64,000 nucleotides of DNA from Adiantum capillus-veneris (GCA_014529385.2 CM043962.1:85682180-85746179), one strand, 5' to 3'. Shown: positions 1 through 10,475, counted from the first letter of the stretch. A program made the numbers and translations. Notes: a model not told the origin generated them from the sequence alone.

Positions 1-811
1 TGATGGTTGGATCTGAGAAGTTCAGTGGTGCTAAACACTCTTGTCCACAAAGAGCTTTGAAAGGTGACATTCCAATGCTTCTGTGTTCGGAAGAGTTGTA
101 AGCATACTCCACCAAAGGTACATATTGTAACCACTTCTTTGGCTCTTGCGAACAATAGGCTCTGAGAATGTCCTTGATGACTTGATTAACTCTCTCAGTT
201 TGCCCATCTGTCTGTGGATGATACGCTGTACTAAAGGCTAATTGTGACCCAATAGATTGGAAAAGAGAAGTCCAAAATTTTGATGTAAACTTGGCATCTC
301 TATCCCTGACGATATGCTTGGGTAGACCATGTAACCTAAAAATCTCCTTGATGAATACCCGACTAACATCTGAAGCAGTAAAGGTTGTCTTTACGGGTAT
401 TAGATGAGCCACTTTTGTGAGCATATCAACAACCACGAAAACAGAGTCATAACCTCCTGTAGAAGGTAATCCTGTAACAAAATCCATACTGATGCATTCC
501 CATTTCATCTGGGGTATGTCAAGAGGTTGAAGTTGCCCTGGTAACTTGATTCTTTCGGCCTTTATCCGTTGACAAGAAATACATTGCCTCACATAGCGAA
601 GTATGTCTCCTTTCATCCCAGACCAAAAATAACTCCTCCTGACAGCATGAAGAGTCTTAGCATAGCCTGGATGTCCGAATGTAGGGCTATCATGTGCTTC
701 ATACAGAATAGTCTTCTTTAGAGCTGGGTCTCTGGGTACACAGAGTCTATGTCTGTAGTAAAGACATCCTCCCATAAGAGAGTAATCTTTAGCTTCAGGC
801 ATCTTATTCTG
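1..811 (-). pseudogene. Ty3/gypsy integrase (partial, element A)
   Basis: The minus strand is open from 811 to the window edge, directly after a TAG at 814-812 that separates it from the RNase H region. In order it shows an H2C2 zinc region ending in a C-x2-C (CISC) near 590, the first catalytic Asp in MDFVTGL, the strand with VVDMLTK, then LHGLPKHIVRDRDAKF followed by the YHPQTDGQTERVNQ block that carries the catalytic Glu. These are the DDE signatures of Ty3 integrases, which insert the element cDNA into the chromosome. The C-terminal domain (GPY/F or chromodomain) is outside the window. There is no start codon because it is the downstream part of a polyprotein. Confidence 0.9.
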
Positions 812-2229
812 CTAGACTAGAGATACTATACGTTGGTACTCTGGATCTACCAAAGATGCTTCTTTGATTCTATCCCAGATAGGGTTATTTGGAGTAGAGA
901 TAGCTCCCAGAAATGATTTTAGGCTAAGACCATCTGCAATTGCATTTTCCTTTCCTGGTCTATACTTTATGTCAAGATCATATTCTTGTAACAGCTCTAT
1001 CCATCGTCGTTGTCGCATATTGAGAATAGGTTGAGTAAAAATCCATTTTAAGCTCTTGTGGTCTGTAACCAGTTGAAACTTGCGCCCAAGAAGATAATGT
1101 CTCCATAACTTCAACGCATGAATAACTGCTAAAATTTCCAAATCATGAGTAGGATAATTCTTCTCATGATCTCTCAACTTTCGCGAAGTATACGCCACTG
1201 GTCTTCCTTCTTGAGTAAGAACTCCGCCTAGAGCAAATTTGCTAGCGTCGGTCGCTACTTCAAATTCCTTGCTGAAATCTGGAAGCTTTAAAATAGGAGC
1301 CAAGACCAAGAACTGTTTTAGCTTAGCAAAGCTAAACTCGTGCTCGGTCTTCCATTCAATCCTCATTCCTTTCGTCAGGAGTTCCGTCAAAGGTGCAACA
1401 ATACGTGCATAGTCCTTGACAAAAATCCTTTACCATCCCGTTATTCCAAGAAATCCCCTTACTTCGCTGATGGTGGATGGTTGAGGCCAATCAATGATGT
1501 CCTTGACCTTGTCTGGGTCCACTGAAATCCCCTCAGCTGATATGACAAATCCAAGATAGTTGACTTTTGGTGAGCAAAAAGTGCACTTGCTCTCTTTAGC
1601 GTAAAGTTGGTGTTTTCGGAGAAGATCAAGTACTTTGCGAACATGTTCTTCGTGATCTACCTCGTTCTTAGAGTAGATCAGAATGTCATCAAAGAAAACC
1701 AAGACAAAATCATCCAGGTAAGGTCTGAAAATATTCTGCATAAGTCGATTGAAGCTTGCAGGAGCGTTTGTTAGACCAAAAGACATTACTGTGAACTCGT
1801 AGTGCCGATACCTAGTATTTAAAGCTGTCTTTGGAATATCTGATTCCTTGATCCTGATTTGGTAATATCCTGACCTTAGATCAATCTTTGTAAATATTTT
1901 GGCGCCGTGGAGCCTGTCCAAGAGTTCATCAATCCTTGAAATTGATACTTGTTCTTGACAGTTACCTAGTTCAGTCCCCGGTAGTCTATGCATAGCCTTA
2001 AGGTCCCGTCCTTCTTTTTCTGAAAAAGAACTGGAGCACGCCAAGGAGAAGTACTGGGTCGAATGAATCCTTGCTCAATGAGTTGCCTAAGCTGTTCTTT
2101 GAGTTCGATGGCCTCTGGAAGTGACATTTTATAGGGTCTTTTTGAGATAGGTTCACATCCAGGAATAGTCTCAATCTCATGATCTACCTCTCTGTGTGGC
2201 GGAAGATTTGTAAGGTCTTCTAGGAACAC
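812..2229 (-). pseudogene. Ty3/gypsy reverse transcriptase and RNase H (element A)
   Basis: RT copies the element RNA into cDNA and RNase H removes the RNA strand. RT palm motifs are visible: [10 protein letters not shown], the fingers region ending [22 protein letters not shown], and the catalytic FFDD in [11 protein letters not shown] near 1680. RNase H follows with DASKFALGGVL, LEILAVIHAL and VTDHKSL. There are two breaks. A frameshift near 1966-2000, just after the YRGLN block, moves the frame. A TAA at 1432-1430 lies in the thumb-connection after GFLGITGW. The RNase H part ends at the TAG at 814-812. Apart from the frameshift, all pieces lie in the frame of gag and protease. Confidence 0.9.
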
Positions 2230-2247
2230 ATCGTCATATTCCCTCGA

Positions 2248-3051
2248 CTAGTTTGGTCGAAGTGAGGTATCTGATTGGTCCACCTTGTTGAGTTTAACCG
2301 CATGTATTTGCTGACCCTTCCTTAGTCCCTTCAAAAGTCTGCTGGCCTTAACTAGAGTAGCCTTAGGTCTCCCATTTTCCCCCTGGATTAAGGCTTCATT
2401 ACCCAAGTTATCTGTAAAATTAAAGTTCCCTTGTGCACAATGTATGTGGGCCCTATTTTGCTTTAGCCAGTCCATCCCTAGTATCCCATCAAAGAATCCT
2501 AAGGGTAGGGTTCGAAATTGGGCAGAAGTTGGGTGTCCCCCTAAATCAAAGTCAATTTTGCGTGCAGAGTGTTGAGATACTACCTCCTTGCCGTTTGCTA
2601 ACTCTACAACTAGCTTGCTTGTTGGATACTTATCTAGCTTTAGCTTCCTCATGCATCGGGGTGAAAGAAATGAAAGAGTACTACCACAATCTATAAGGAA
2701 GTTAACTTGTTCACCTCTGAGAGATCCTGGCGTATGAATGACTGCGTATTGCTCGCAACCATTGGGATTGTCAATTGCAGCATGTAGGGTTGCTCTCTCC
2801 ACTGCTTCGTCACCCACAGTTGGTTGTACTACTGCGGCATTCACTCTGGCGGTAGCTCCACGCCCTCGCCCTCTGTTCATCCTTCCTCGTCCTCCTCTTC
2901 CATTAGCTTGTGCACGCCCACGGGTATTCAAGGGTATGGCATTGGCGTTGGTTGCCTGAATGTTCCTGGGGCAATTGGATCTATAATGTCCATGCTCGCC
3001 GTAACCATAGCATCGAGCATCGGGGAACTCCATGGTTGTGGTGGTAGCCAC
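2248..3051 (-). pseudogene. Nucleocapsid zinc knuckle plus aspartic protease (element A)
   Basis: This segment follows gag in the same frame after a TAG at 3063-3061. The first 20 residues carry a zinc knuckle in which the second cysteine is replaced (CYGYGEHGHYRSNC, where CX2CX4HX4C is expected). A basic GRG-rich stretch follows. Near residue 120 is a retropepsin active-site segment, FLIDCGSTLSFLS, and later ILGMDW, the usual hydrophobic-Gly partner of Ty3 proteases. The active-site triplet reads D-C-G rather than the usual D-S/T-G, so activity is doubtful. It ends at a TAG at 2250-2248 before RT. Confidence 0.8.
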
Positions 3052-3060
3052 AATAGGGCG

Positions 3061-3702
3061 CTAGTTATACGCTTGGTTGGCTGCTCTGTTATCCCAAGCA
3101 GTGGTCCTTGCCCTCTTTGCCCAATGATTCCTTCTGTTCTGATTAGCCTTTTGTACTTCGAGAGCTAGAGGTTTGGCCCTTAACAAGGCATCCTGTAGCG
3201 TCGTCGGTCTGAGTGCTTCCAGTCGAGTATTCAGGGGATCGATTAGTCCTTGATAGAACCTTGCCACCTGTTGTTCCAAGGTCATCTTAGGAGAATATCT
3301 CCGAAGAGTGACAAACTTTGCATAGTATTCTTCGACAGATGAATTCAGCTGCCGAAGTGAAAAGAATTCATTCATCCTCAAGGTTCTATAGGCAGGCGGT
3401 AAATAACGTCCCATTATTGCAGCTTTGATGTCTTCCCAGGACTGGGAAGATCCCTTAATATCCATGTCCCTGCAATGTTTCTTCCACCATATCTTGGCAT
3501 CGCCAGTCAAGCGGAACATCGCAAGCATGGTCTGATTTATGGGTTGGGTCCCCGCAGCTTCAAAGTAGTCGTCCATGGCTTCCATCCATACTTCAGCATC
3601 TCTTTCCACGTTTTCCCCCTCGCCCTTAAATATCGGAGGTTGGGCTTGCTTAAGGAGGAGCTTCTTCTCTTGCGCTGCCGAGTACAGAGCAACAGGCGGT
3701 GC
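3061..3702 (-). pseudogene. Gag (Ty3 capsid domain, element A)
   Basis: The open frame runs from just after a TAG at 3705-3703 to a TAG at 3063-3061. It contains a typical plant Ty3 Gag region: WMEAMDDYFEAAG, then TGDAKIWWKKHCRD, the SWEDIKAAIMGRYLPP block, LRQLNSSVEEYYAKF and VARFYQGLIDPL. This is the retrotransposon Gag (capsid) family, which forms the particle shell. No ATG begins the conserved part. The N-terminus either starts upstream in another frame or has been lost. It probably formed one polyprotein with the protease before the stop arose. Confidence 0.85.
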
Positions 3703-3919
3703 CTACATGGGTTATACGAATTCTTGATACATTACTGGGATTTCAAAATAGACACGAGACTTTAAATAAAATTCAAGATTCTACTTTATAAAGAGACAGA
3801 GATTCAGAGACAAAAAGCACTTTATTGATGAAAATTTATTACAATTGAAACCCCTCAAGGTTTAGGATAAGTGATCATCAGCTTATTACATGGCTTTATG
3901 GATTGCGTATAAAATACGC
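3703..3919. other. Short non-coding spacer between leader ORF and gag
   Basis: About 220 bp lies between the stop of the leader ORF and the first open gag codon. It contains AT-rich sequence and several stops in the gag frame. I see no motif here. Confidence 0.4.
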
Positions 3920-4435
3920 CTAGGAGATGGTATTCACGTGATGCACTACTTCATTCATGTAATAGCTTCTATACTCATTCTTGAGAGGATAATAAACTAA
4001 GATATCAAGCCGGAGTTCCGCCTTCAGTAATCCAAAGGTTTTGACTCGGTTCGTTGGGATCACGTTGGTGACCTTCTCCAAAAGCCAGTCGTTGATGGTT
4101 TGATTGGATTTGTCTGAAACAGTCTGGTCCAATCGTGTAGGCACTAAGTAGAATATCTCTATTACTCTCAACTCTTCTCCCCAACGTATCTTCTTCAAGT
4201 CGGTAGCCAGGCATCCTAGCTTCCGAGCGTTGATGTAGTAAACCCCTCCTGGAAATGTCCAATCAAGTTCCCATCCTCTATCAATGCGAGTGGAGTGTGG
4301 CGTATAAGCCTTCAACAGTATCTCCATGACATCTCGCCTGAACTGGTAAACTGGGGATCTTCGAGCTTGCTCATAAATAATCTCAAACACTTGGAACTTC
4401 CGATATTCGATCAAGGGGTCTTCCTGCAACACCAA
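3920..4435 (-). CDS. Unrecognised leader ORF between primer-binding site and gag (element A)
   Basis: This is an open frame of about 170 codons on the element's sense strand, roughly 90 bp downstream of the primer-binding site and upstream of gag. I do not recognise the family. The protein looks globular, with mixed charge and many aromatics (EYRKFQVFEIIYEQ, RGWELDWTFPGG), and shows no signal peptide, membrane segment or zinc motif. The frame has no ATG near its beginning. It opens after a TGA at 4453-4451, and the first possible codons are TTG. Directly there the sequence reads TTGGTGTTGCAG, like a plant 3' splice site ending at 4424, so the true start may lie on an upstream exon. Ogre/Tat elements are known to carry an extra ORF before gag, but no homology is claimed. 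Confidence 0.5.
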   Translation of the reverse strand: MVLQEDPLIEYRKFQVFEIIYEQARRSPVYQFRRDVMEILLKAYTPHSTRIDRGWELDWTFPGGVYYINARKLGCLATDLKKIRWGEELRVIEIFYLVPTRLDQTVSDKSNQTINDWLLEKVTNVIPTNRVKTFGLLKAELRLDILVYYPLKNEYRSYYMNEVVHHVNTIS

Positions 4436-4522
4436 TGCAAGGAATTCGGATCAACTACCTATATACTTTACGTTCCTTTTAAATGTTCAAACAATACAAC
4501 TTTATTTCCCAGTCTAACCTAG

Positions 4523-4534
4523 GCTCTGATACCA
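4523..4534 (-). promoter_or_regulatory. Primer-binding site, tRNA-iMet type (element A)
   Basis: The minus strand reads TGGTATCAGAGC, the standard plant retrotransposon primer-binding site complementary to the 3' end of initiator tRNA-Met. It lies two bases inside the LTR end (CACA, then CC). This fixes the element's orientation and the inner LTR boundary at 4537. Confidence 0.9.
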
Positions 4535-5209
4535 GGTGTGAGGTCCCCACCCCGCCGTTTCCAATGGCGGATCTGATGGTGAACCTGGTGGCAACTAGAT
4601 CTATTGCGGAAGCAAACAAAATGGTTCAGGGTTCGACTAGCGGAGGATCTCTCATAACAAAGTCAATCGAGCTCGAGCCTGCTAGCAGGGAGATCTAGCT
4701 CCACCTCGCAGGGGAAGCGTACTTGAACTATCTAGCGATCCTAAGACCCACCTTCCAAGAGGAGAGAAACCTCGAGTGCCTTTTTCCCCATGTTTCAGAG
4801 GCACGTACTCTCGAGAATTCCCCGCTCTAGGGGCAATGAGCATTACTAATATCGAATAAGCACTATGGGGACAGAGAGTTCCCGACCAATCGGGACCACC
4901 CATCTCGTAGGCATTGGCAACCTGAGCCAATCCCCCACTTTCCACCCCCACACTCACACTTCCTTGTGTGACCTAATTACTACCACAAAGGTTGTTCAAC
5001 ATAAAGATTCCTTGTTTAATTCCGAATCACATTGTTCGTTAATACAGCCCTTCAACAAGTATTGCAAACAACACCAGGACAGAATTCTAGTAAAAATTCT
5101 ACTCAAACTTATTCATAAACGTTCCAATGTTCTGGAGGTACAACATCCCCCCTCCAGCGAGAGTTCACTCCTTTCGTTGTCGCCTAGCTACCCATACAAC
5201 TAGGTATGT

Positions 5210-5328
5210 CCACCGCATAGAAAGCACGTCATGGACACTCCCACCGCATAGAAAGCAAGACGTGGGTTCCCACCGCATAGAAAGCAAGTCGTGGGTATCC
5301 ACCGCATAGACAGCAAGTCATGGATTCA
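5210..5328. repeat. Four-copy 29-31 bp tandem repeat in the element A LTR
   Basis: Units start at 5210, 5241, 5270 and 5299, each beginning CCACCGCATAGA and continuing with an AGCA(A/C)G(T/A)C(A/G)TGG pattern. Copies differ at a few positions. The array lies in the transcribed part of the LTR. Confidence 0.8.
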
Positions 5329-5588
5329 AGAGCCCTTAACGAGGAACTCTGCCCCCTGTGATCAGTAGGGGGGTAAGGACGGATTCAACATTGGAAATAA
5401 AATGAACATGTCGAGCTAAATTTTCCCTAGCATACATTCTTTCCTAATTGCAACCAGCATACCCATCAATCATTTCCTTCCTACTTTAGAACTTAATGTA
5501 CAATGAATTCAATGTCGAGGTTTCCGTCGGATTTCTCCAACATGTTTGGGGATATTTTCATTCCTAACTAAACGTGTGCAATGTTAAA

Positions 5589-5759
5589 TTAAACAACTTG
5601 AATGAAATTATGATCTACCTCTTGCATTTCTTCGTGGATGGCCCGTGAGATGGCCGGTATTTGTTCCTCCATGGGAGCTTTTCCCTTTCCGTTCACCTTG
5701 CTCGTTCCTGCCTCGTGGTCGTGGGCTCCACCAAAGCGAGTCCTCTTAACCGGGGCCAT
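5589..5759 (-). CDS. Small 56-codon ORF inside the element A LTR
   Basis: A complete ATG-to-TAA frame begins MAPVKRTRFGGAHDHEAG, a basic N-terminus followed by a polar, acidic stretch. It is too short for a domain call. Support for it being real comes from a similarly placed ORF in the related plus-strand LTR at 44598, which starts MAPKRIRPNP and has the same basic-then-acidic, Ser/Gly-rich design (HDDEAGPSS against HDHEAGTS). After codon 47 the sequence is AG|GTAG, a possible 5' splice site at 5619/5618. The phase is the same as that of the leader ORF that opens at the acceptor-like CAG ending at 4424. It could be a first exon, or a short upstream ORF with a regulatory role. Confidence 0.45.
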   Translation of the reverse strand: MAPVKRTRFGGAHDHEAGTSKVNGKGKAPMEEQIPAISRAIHEEMQEVDHNFIQVV

Positions 5760-6490
5760 TTTAAACCCACTACTTTAAGTAATTAACTTGGGGAAAAGAG
5801 CTAATGTCCGTAAGCGTCATAACAAGCCAAATGATAGATTAGCAACATCAAACAATTTCTGCTACATGAGAGGTTTAGATTTTTTCATATAGCAATCATT
5901 ATGGATGACACATAATCCTATGGAAACCGGCTCTAAAGATAATTACTCGGCTTACATGATTAAGAATAATAGGATTTCACTAATGGAATTACCAGAGAGA
6001 TGAATTAAGCACGATTAATCTCTTTCCTAGCAATTAGAGGGTGCAGAATCACCGCATGCATAGGTGTGAGAAAAACCACCTCTTAGAGACTTAATGACAG
6101 ATTAATCTTACCTTAATTATATCTTAATGCATAACAGAGATGGATCTAAATCAGCTACAATATTAATGCGTGATAGAAAGAGTGATTCTCATCAATCTAC
6201 ACAATTACCAGCTTACCGATTAATTTCTATGCTACCTAGAGAGAGAAATTCTAATAATCGTGCACTAATCATTAATTAAGAGTGATGAATGGCTGATAAT
6301 TCAACTATCGGATGATGATTACATAATAGAATATGGTTAAGGAGAATTTAGAGAGTGATTATAGAGAATTACGACTAGGAATAAGCATAATAGACGAGAA
6401 ATTTAGATGGTAATGAAAAGGATTTGCAGAAGCATTAATTAGACCGTGGTTACCGTGATTAAGGGTTGATAATCCTCTCGATTCTCTGAT
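5760..6490. other. AT-rich transcribed leader in element A LTR, no gene
   Basis: This AT-rich sequence has many TAATTA/GATTAAT motifs and no coding frame. It occupies the same place as the 151-bp tandem array in the related LTR at 42.4-43.8 kb, but I see no clear periodicity here. Confidence 0.4.
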
Positions 6491-6576
6491 CTAATCGAGC
6501 TTCTTGAGGCGAGAATTCGACAACACCTCCCTCCTTGCTTCTCCTTCAAAAGGTGTGTGTTCCGGCAGCACCTTCC

Positions 6577-6629
6577 CAGAGTGTGTGTAGGTGTGTGTGT
6601 GTGTGTGTGTGCACTGTGTGTGTGTGAGC

Positions 6630-6687
<58 letters not shown>
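6577..6687. repeat. Interrupted (TG)n microsatellite
   Basis: TG repeats with a few interruptions (GCACTG, AGCATA). It sits immediately downstream, in transcription sense, of the element A TATA-like box, so the transcript would begin with (CA)n. Confidence 0.95.
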
Positions 6688-6689
<2 letters not shown>

Positions 6690-6691
6690 GC

Positions 6692-6702
6692 CTTTAAATA
6701 GG
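6692..6702 (-). promoter_or_regulatory. TATA-like box of element A LTR
   Basis: The minus strand reads CCTATTTAAAGG, a plausible core promoter. The AT-rich leader and small ORF follow it, and a GC-richer U3-like region precedes it. No transcription data are available, so the assignment rests on position. Confidence 0.4.
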
Positions 6703-7219
6703 CTCCTACAGGCTGAAAATTGACCAGCCCTGCTATTAGCATCTGGAGGAGCACTCAGTTCACTACATTGGCAAGTCTAGTTGCCTACTCATCAAGTGTC
6801 AGGTTGGCTAGTTTAACTGACTCTAAGACTTAGTTACTGGCTTGGAAACTCTCCCAGGACTCCCACAAAGCAAGAGGGCGCCCCCTATCTTCTAAAGTTG
6901 ATCTGGAGTGGGCTGGAACCTGTTCCCACACAGTCCCGGGCCCCCGGTACCTCCCCGGACAATTTTTAGGAAAATTGGTTCTAGGCTAAAACGGGTCATA
7001 CGAGTCGGATTTTGATGCTGAAAACTGCTATAGCAAGCTCCAGCTAAGGCGTACTGGCCCGACTACCTGCCATATTTAGCAGCCCCCGGAGTCCGAAATG
7101 CATTTTTTTGAAATTCGGGGTACGGGTGCAGTTTTTCGAGACGATCAAAACTAGACGGGTCGGGTGACCAAAAACTTACTATTTTTGGAATTTTTTTACA
7201 AAAATTATTTTAATTCACA

Positions 7220-7864
<645 letters not shown>

Positions 7865-8993
7865 TTACATAAATATTAAATCCCTGCTAATAGACTCACC
7901 TTGTTTCTGTTTAAAGTTGTAGATGTAAGCTACAATATTGTGTTTGATCCGCATTTTGGAACAAGCAGCTACAAATCCTTGAGCTAATGTATTCAAGTCC
8001 ATGATTGACCTTGGTGGAATGTTTTGAAACCAATCAATGCTTTTCCTTCTAATGTCATTCCAAACCCTCGAATTGAGTATGGAAATCAAATATGCGTTCT
8101 GCTCTTAGCACTTGCTTAAAGCTCACTAAGTGATCATATGGATCCCCACATCCACTGTATTTTTTGACCCATTTTTGAAAATTAGCTAGTCTGACGCGTC
8201 TATTTGGTTCAACTCTCGATCTCTTGGCAGTTGGTCTTGTTCCAAGTCCTTCAAACCAGTCTGTTGGAAATAGTGACTCTTGTAGCCCTGGACTGGCCTT
8301 AGTGTCACCCGGTTTTTTGCGTGATGAGATGGTTTCTGGTTTCTTAATATTACTCTCAGAAGATCTCTCACGATGTTCATCTCTGGGAATAGTTTCTGGT
8401 CCTTGGTCCAAGATCCAATCCCTTATTGAATATCCTTGATATTTGGTTTGTTCCACCTCCACAGGAGTCATCATAACAAAATTGTTGTTATAACAATCCC
8501 TAAACAGGTAGGTTGGTAGATCTGTTGATCCCTTTTCTTTGATCTTGAAGATATAGACGATCTTCATTGACGTTAGTTGTCCTAATTTGTCATGCGAAGT
8601 CCACAGAAGATCTTTTACATTTCTATCCTCCCAACAATAGACTCCGATCCTAAGATTATTAGTACTAAGACGTTTCAAAGGCTTCAAATCAACTTGATCG
8701 TATCCCTCGAATTCTAAAGTTGGTGGTCCTTCTTTTGCGGCCATAACTGGAATTATGGTATTTACTTCTAACCCCCATTTGTCTATCACGTCAGGGTTTT
8801 CGACTTGTAAATACTGAGTTCCGTTTTGGTCTATGTACATTTTTCCTTGTTTATTTGTTCTAATTTCCTCTTCGAACTCAATACCATGGTCATCAATGCA
8901 AATAGCATACTCTTCGTTAGGATCCAGGTACACATGAGCTCCATGACGATTAGTCTTGTAAAAAGAGAGTATATGCTTATAGCACGTTGTCAT
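7865..8993 (-). pseudogene. Gag N-terminal fragment (element B)
   Basis: It starts at a true ATG (8993). Residues 1-170 form an N-terminal domain also seen in element D, with the landmark NPDVIDKWGL (NPNIVDKWGL in D). A polar, Arg/Ser-rich linker follows. Then comes the beginning of the Ty3 capsid domain, KKYSGCGDPYDHLVSFKQV and FDFHTQFEG. Two small indels near 8060-8030 break the frame before DWFQNIPP, and the frame continues as 8089-7865 to KQKQGESISRD, where homology stops. The upstream N-terminal domain is not part of the ordinary Ty3 Gag that I know, but its conservation between two elements suggests it is functional. It is truncated and not expressible as Gag. Confidence 0.75.
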
Positions 8994-8999
8994 TCCGAT

Positions 9000-9589
9000 T
9001 TTTTAGTGAGTCGAATAAGAAGACGTTCCGGACGTCGAATCAGAAAAAGTGTCTGAGACTTCTTCAGGGATAGTGTGCAAGGAATTTCCTTGATTCACAC
9101 TTTCTTCGGTGGATACTCTATTGGAGTTTTCTCCAAATATGCCATGATTTCCTAGTACACGACCAGATGTAAGGTTCGTAAATACTTGTGAAGCCCTGGA
9201 TAGAGTACTTACCTTTGGATTGACTTGTTGTCAATTTCTTCCACTGATTGGATTGCACTTTCTGTCAAGCTATCAATTCCTCGTTTGCAACATGATTCTT
9301 GTACAAATTTGATCAAGTTAGCTATTCTTTCACAAAGACAGTATAATTTTTAATAACTATTGTGATTGGTCTATGTGTATCACTTCAAATCGAGCCAATT
9401 TAGTTAGTAGTTGAGATTTTCAAACTCGACTTTGGCAAAAATCAAAGGACTAATCTGCAACCTAGAAACTGAGTGAACATGTACCAATTTGGATCTGATT
9501 GAATCCAAAATTGCCCGTTGGCTTTGTATTATGCTGGTCGAACACCGTACAAGTTCAAAAGTCAAAATTGATATCTCTCTGTAGCAGTA
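9000..9589. other. Element B leader between gag and the palindrome array
   Basis: This is non-coding sequence with no open frame on the element strand other than the gag N-terminus. It is AT-rich, and no motif beyond the adjoining array is recognised. Confidence 0.4.
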
Positions 9590-10475
9590 GTAAATAATGG
9601 CGATTATTTACTTTTGTCAATTTTTCGTAATTTTTGGCTTGGTTTGCCAAGTATACAACCTGTTAAGGTCCTTGGACAAGTTTCAACAAGTTTGGACAAA
9701 ATCTGTTCAAGTTTATCAATTGTTTTGTGTTCGTAAATCTAATTTCAAGAATCTGGCTTAAGTCTCACTTTTGTGATCCAAATTTCACCAAAATTGATTT
9801 GTGGGGTCTACTTGATATGCTTGACCTTGTGGTATGCTCAAATATGCAAGATTGTTAATTTTTGGAGCAGTTGTAAATAATCATGATTATTTACTCTAGC
9901 TAGTTTTTTACAAGTTTTTGTCCCAACCTTGACACAGATCTGTTAAGCACCTCTACTTTAGGTCTCTAGTCAAGTTTTATCAAGTTTGAATAATTTTTTG
10001 GTCAAATGGTCATCAATTTTCTGTCTGCAAACTAACTTTGCAAATTTGGTCACAATTTCCAATCCAATGATCCAAATCTTACCAAATTTGGTTTGTGGGC
10101 TTATTACATTATGATAAAGCTTGTGGTATGCTAACTTGGTCAAAAAAAAGTTGAAAAATGGGATAGATGTAAATAATTGCGATTATCTACTTCTGATAAA
10201 TTTTTGCATCTTTTTTATCAACCGAGCATGTACACATGTCTATCACATCAATATAAGCTTATGAATCAAATTTCATCAACTTTGGACTATTTTTTTCCCA
10301 ATTTACACTCAAGTTCTCGAAAGTCAGTACAAATTTTAGTTTTTACCTAATTTTTTGCCAATTTGGTGATCCAAATCCAATGTGCTTTTACAAAAGTTGT
10401 TTGTACACATGCAATGACTCACTCGTATTAACCTTGGTTAATTATGAGGTGAAAGTAAATAATCGTGATTATTTA
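9590..10475. repeat. Array of four 22-bp palindromes, about 285-bp period (element B)
   Basis: Palindromes lie at 9590-9611, 9873-9894, 10169-10190 and 10454-10475. Each has 9-base arms GTAAATAAT / ATTATTTAC around a variable 4-base centre (GGCG, CATG, TGCG, CGTG). The third copy has one arm mismatch. Spacing is 283, 296 and 285 bp. The DNA between copies is a diverged tandem repeat with recurring phrases such as GATCCAAAT followed by a TTTGTGG phrase about 185 bp after each palindrome. This is the same layout as the element D array at 51951-52959, which has a different palindrome. Confidence 0.85.

Larger units (their letters stand above)
1..7219 (-). mobile_element. Element A: long-LTR Ty3/gypsy retrotransposon, 3' part beyond the window edge
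   Basis: Reading the minus strand from about 7219 downwards gives a long LTR, a tRNA-iMet type primer-binding site at 4534-4523, a leader ORF, gag, protease, RT, RNase H and integrase. Integrase runs off the left edge, so the 3' LTR is not in view. The order PR-RT-RH-IN is the Ty3/gypsy (Metaviridae) order. The polyprotein is broken by four in-frame stops and one frameshift, so this copy cannot encode a full Pol. The LTR outer boundary near 7219 is a guess from a TGTGA/TCACA pair. The inner boundary at 4537 is firm because of the primer-binding site. Confidence 0.85.
4537..7219 (-). repeat. 5' LTR of element A (outer boundary approximate)
   Basis: The inner end is fixed by the primer-binding site and reads ACCTCACA on the minus strand. 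A matching TGTGA start occurs near 7219, giving about 2.7 kb, unusually long for a Ty3 LTR. In transcription order it holds a GC-rich upstream part, a TATA-like box near 6700, a long (CA)n tract just after it, an AT-rich leader (6500-5770), a 56-codon ORF, a short tandem repeat and a GC-rich U5 end. A diverged plus-strand relative lies at 41.7-45.7 kb. The clearest shared stretch is around 4930-5000 here and 45425-45520 there. The second LTR of this element is not in the window, so the outer end is unproven. Confidence 0.6.

Noticed and set aside
3920-4435. Leader ORF as an env or movement gene
   Set aside because: No membrane segment, signal peptide or recognised motif, and its position before gag does not fit env.
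4682-4957. 91-codon minus-strand frame in element A U5
   Set aside because: No family and no counterpart in the related LTR. It is GC-rich sequence in which chance frames are common.
6491-6754. 87-codon frame over (TG)n
   Set aside because: His-Thr dipeptide run from a microsatellite with no independent support.
9590-10475. CRISPR array
   Set aside because: The repeats are palindromes about 284 bp apart in diverged tandem units inside a plant retroelement. CRISPR spacers are about 30-40 bp.
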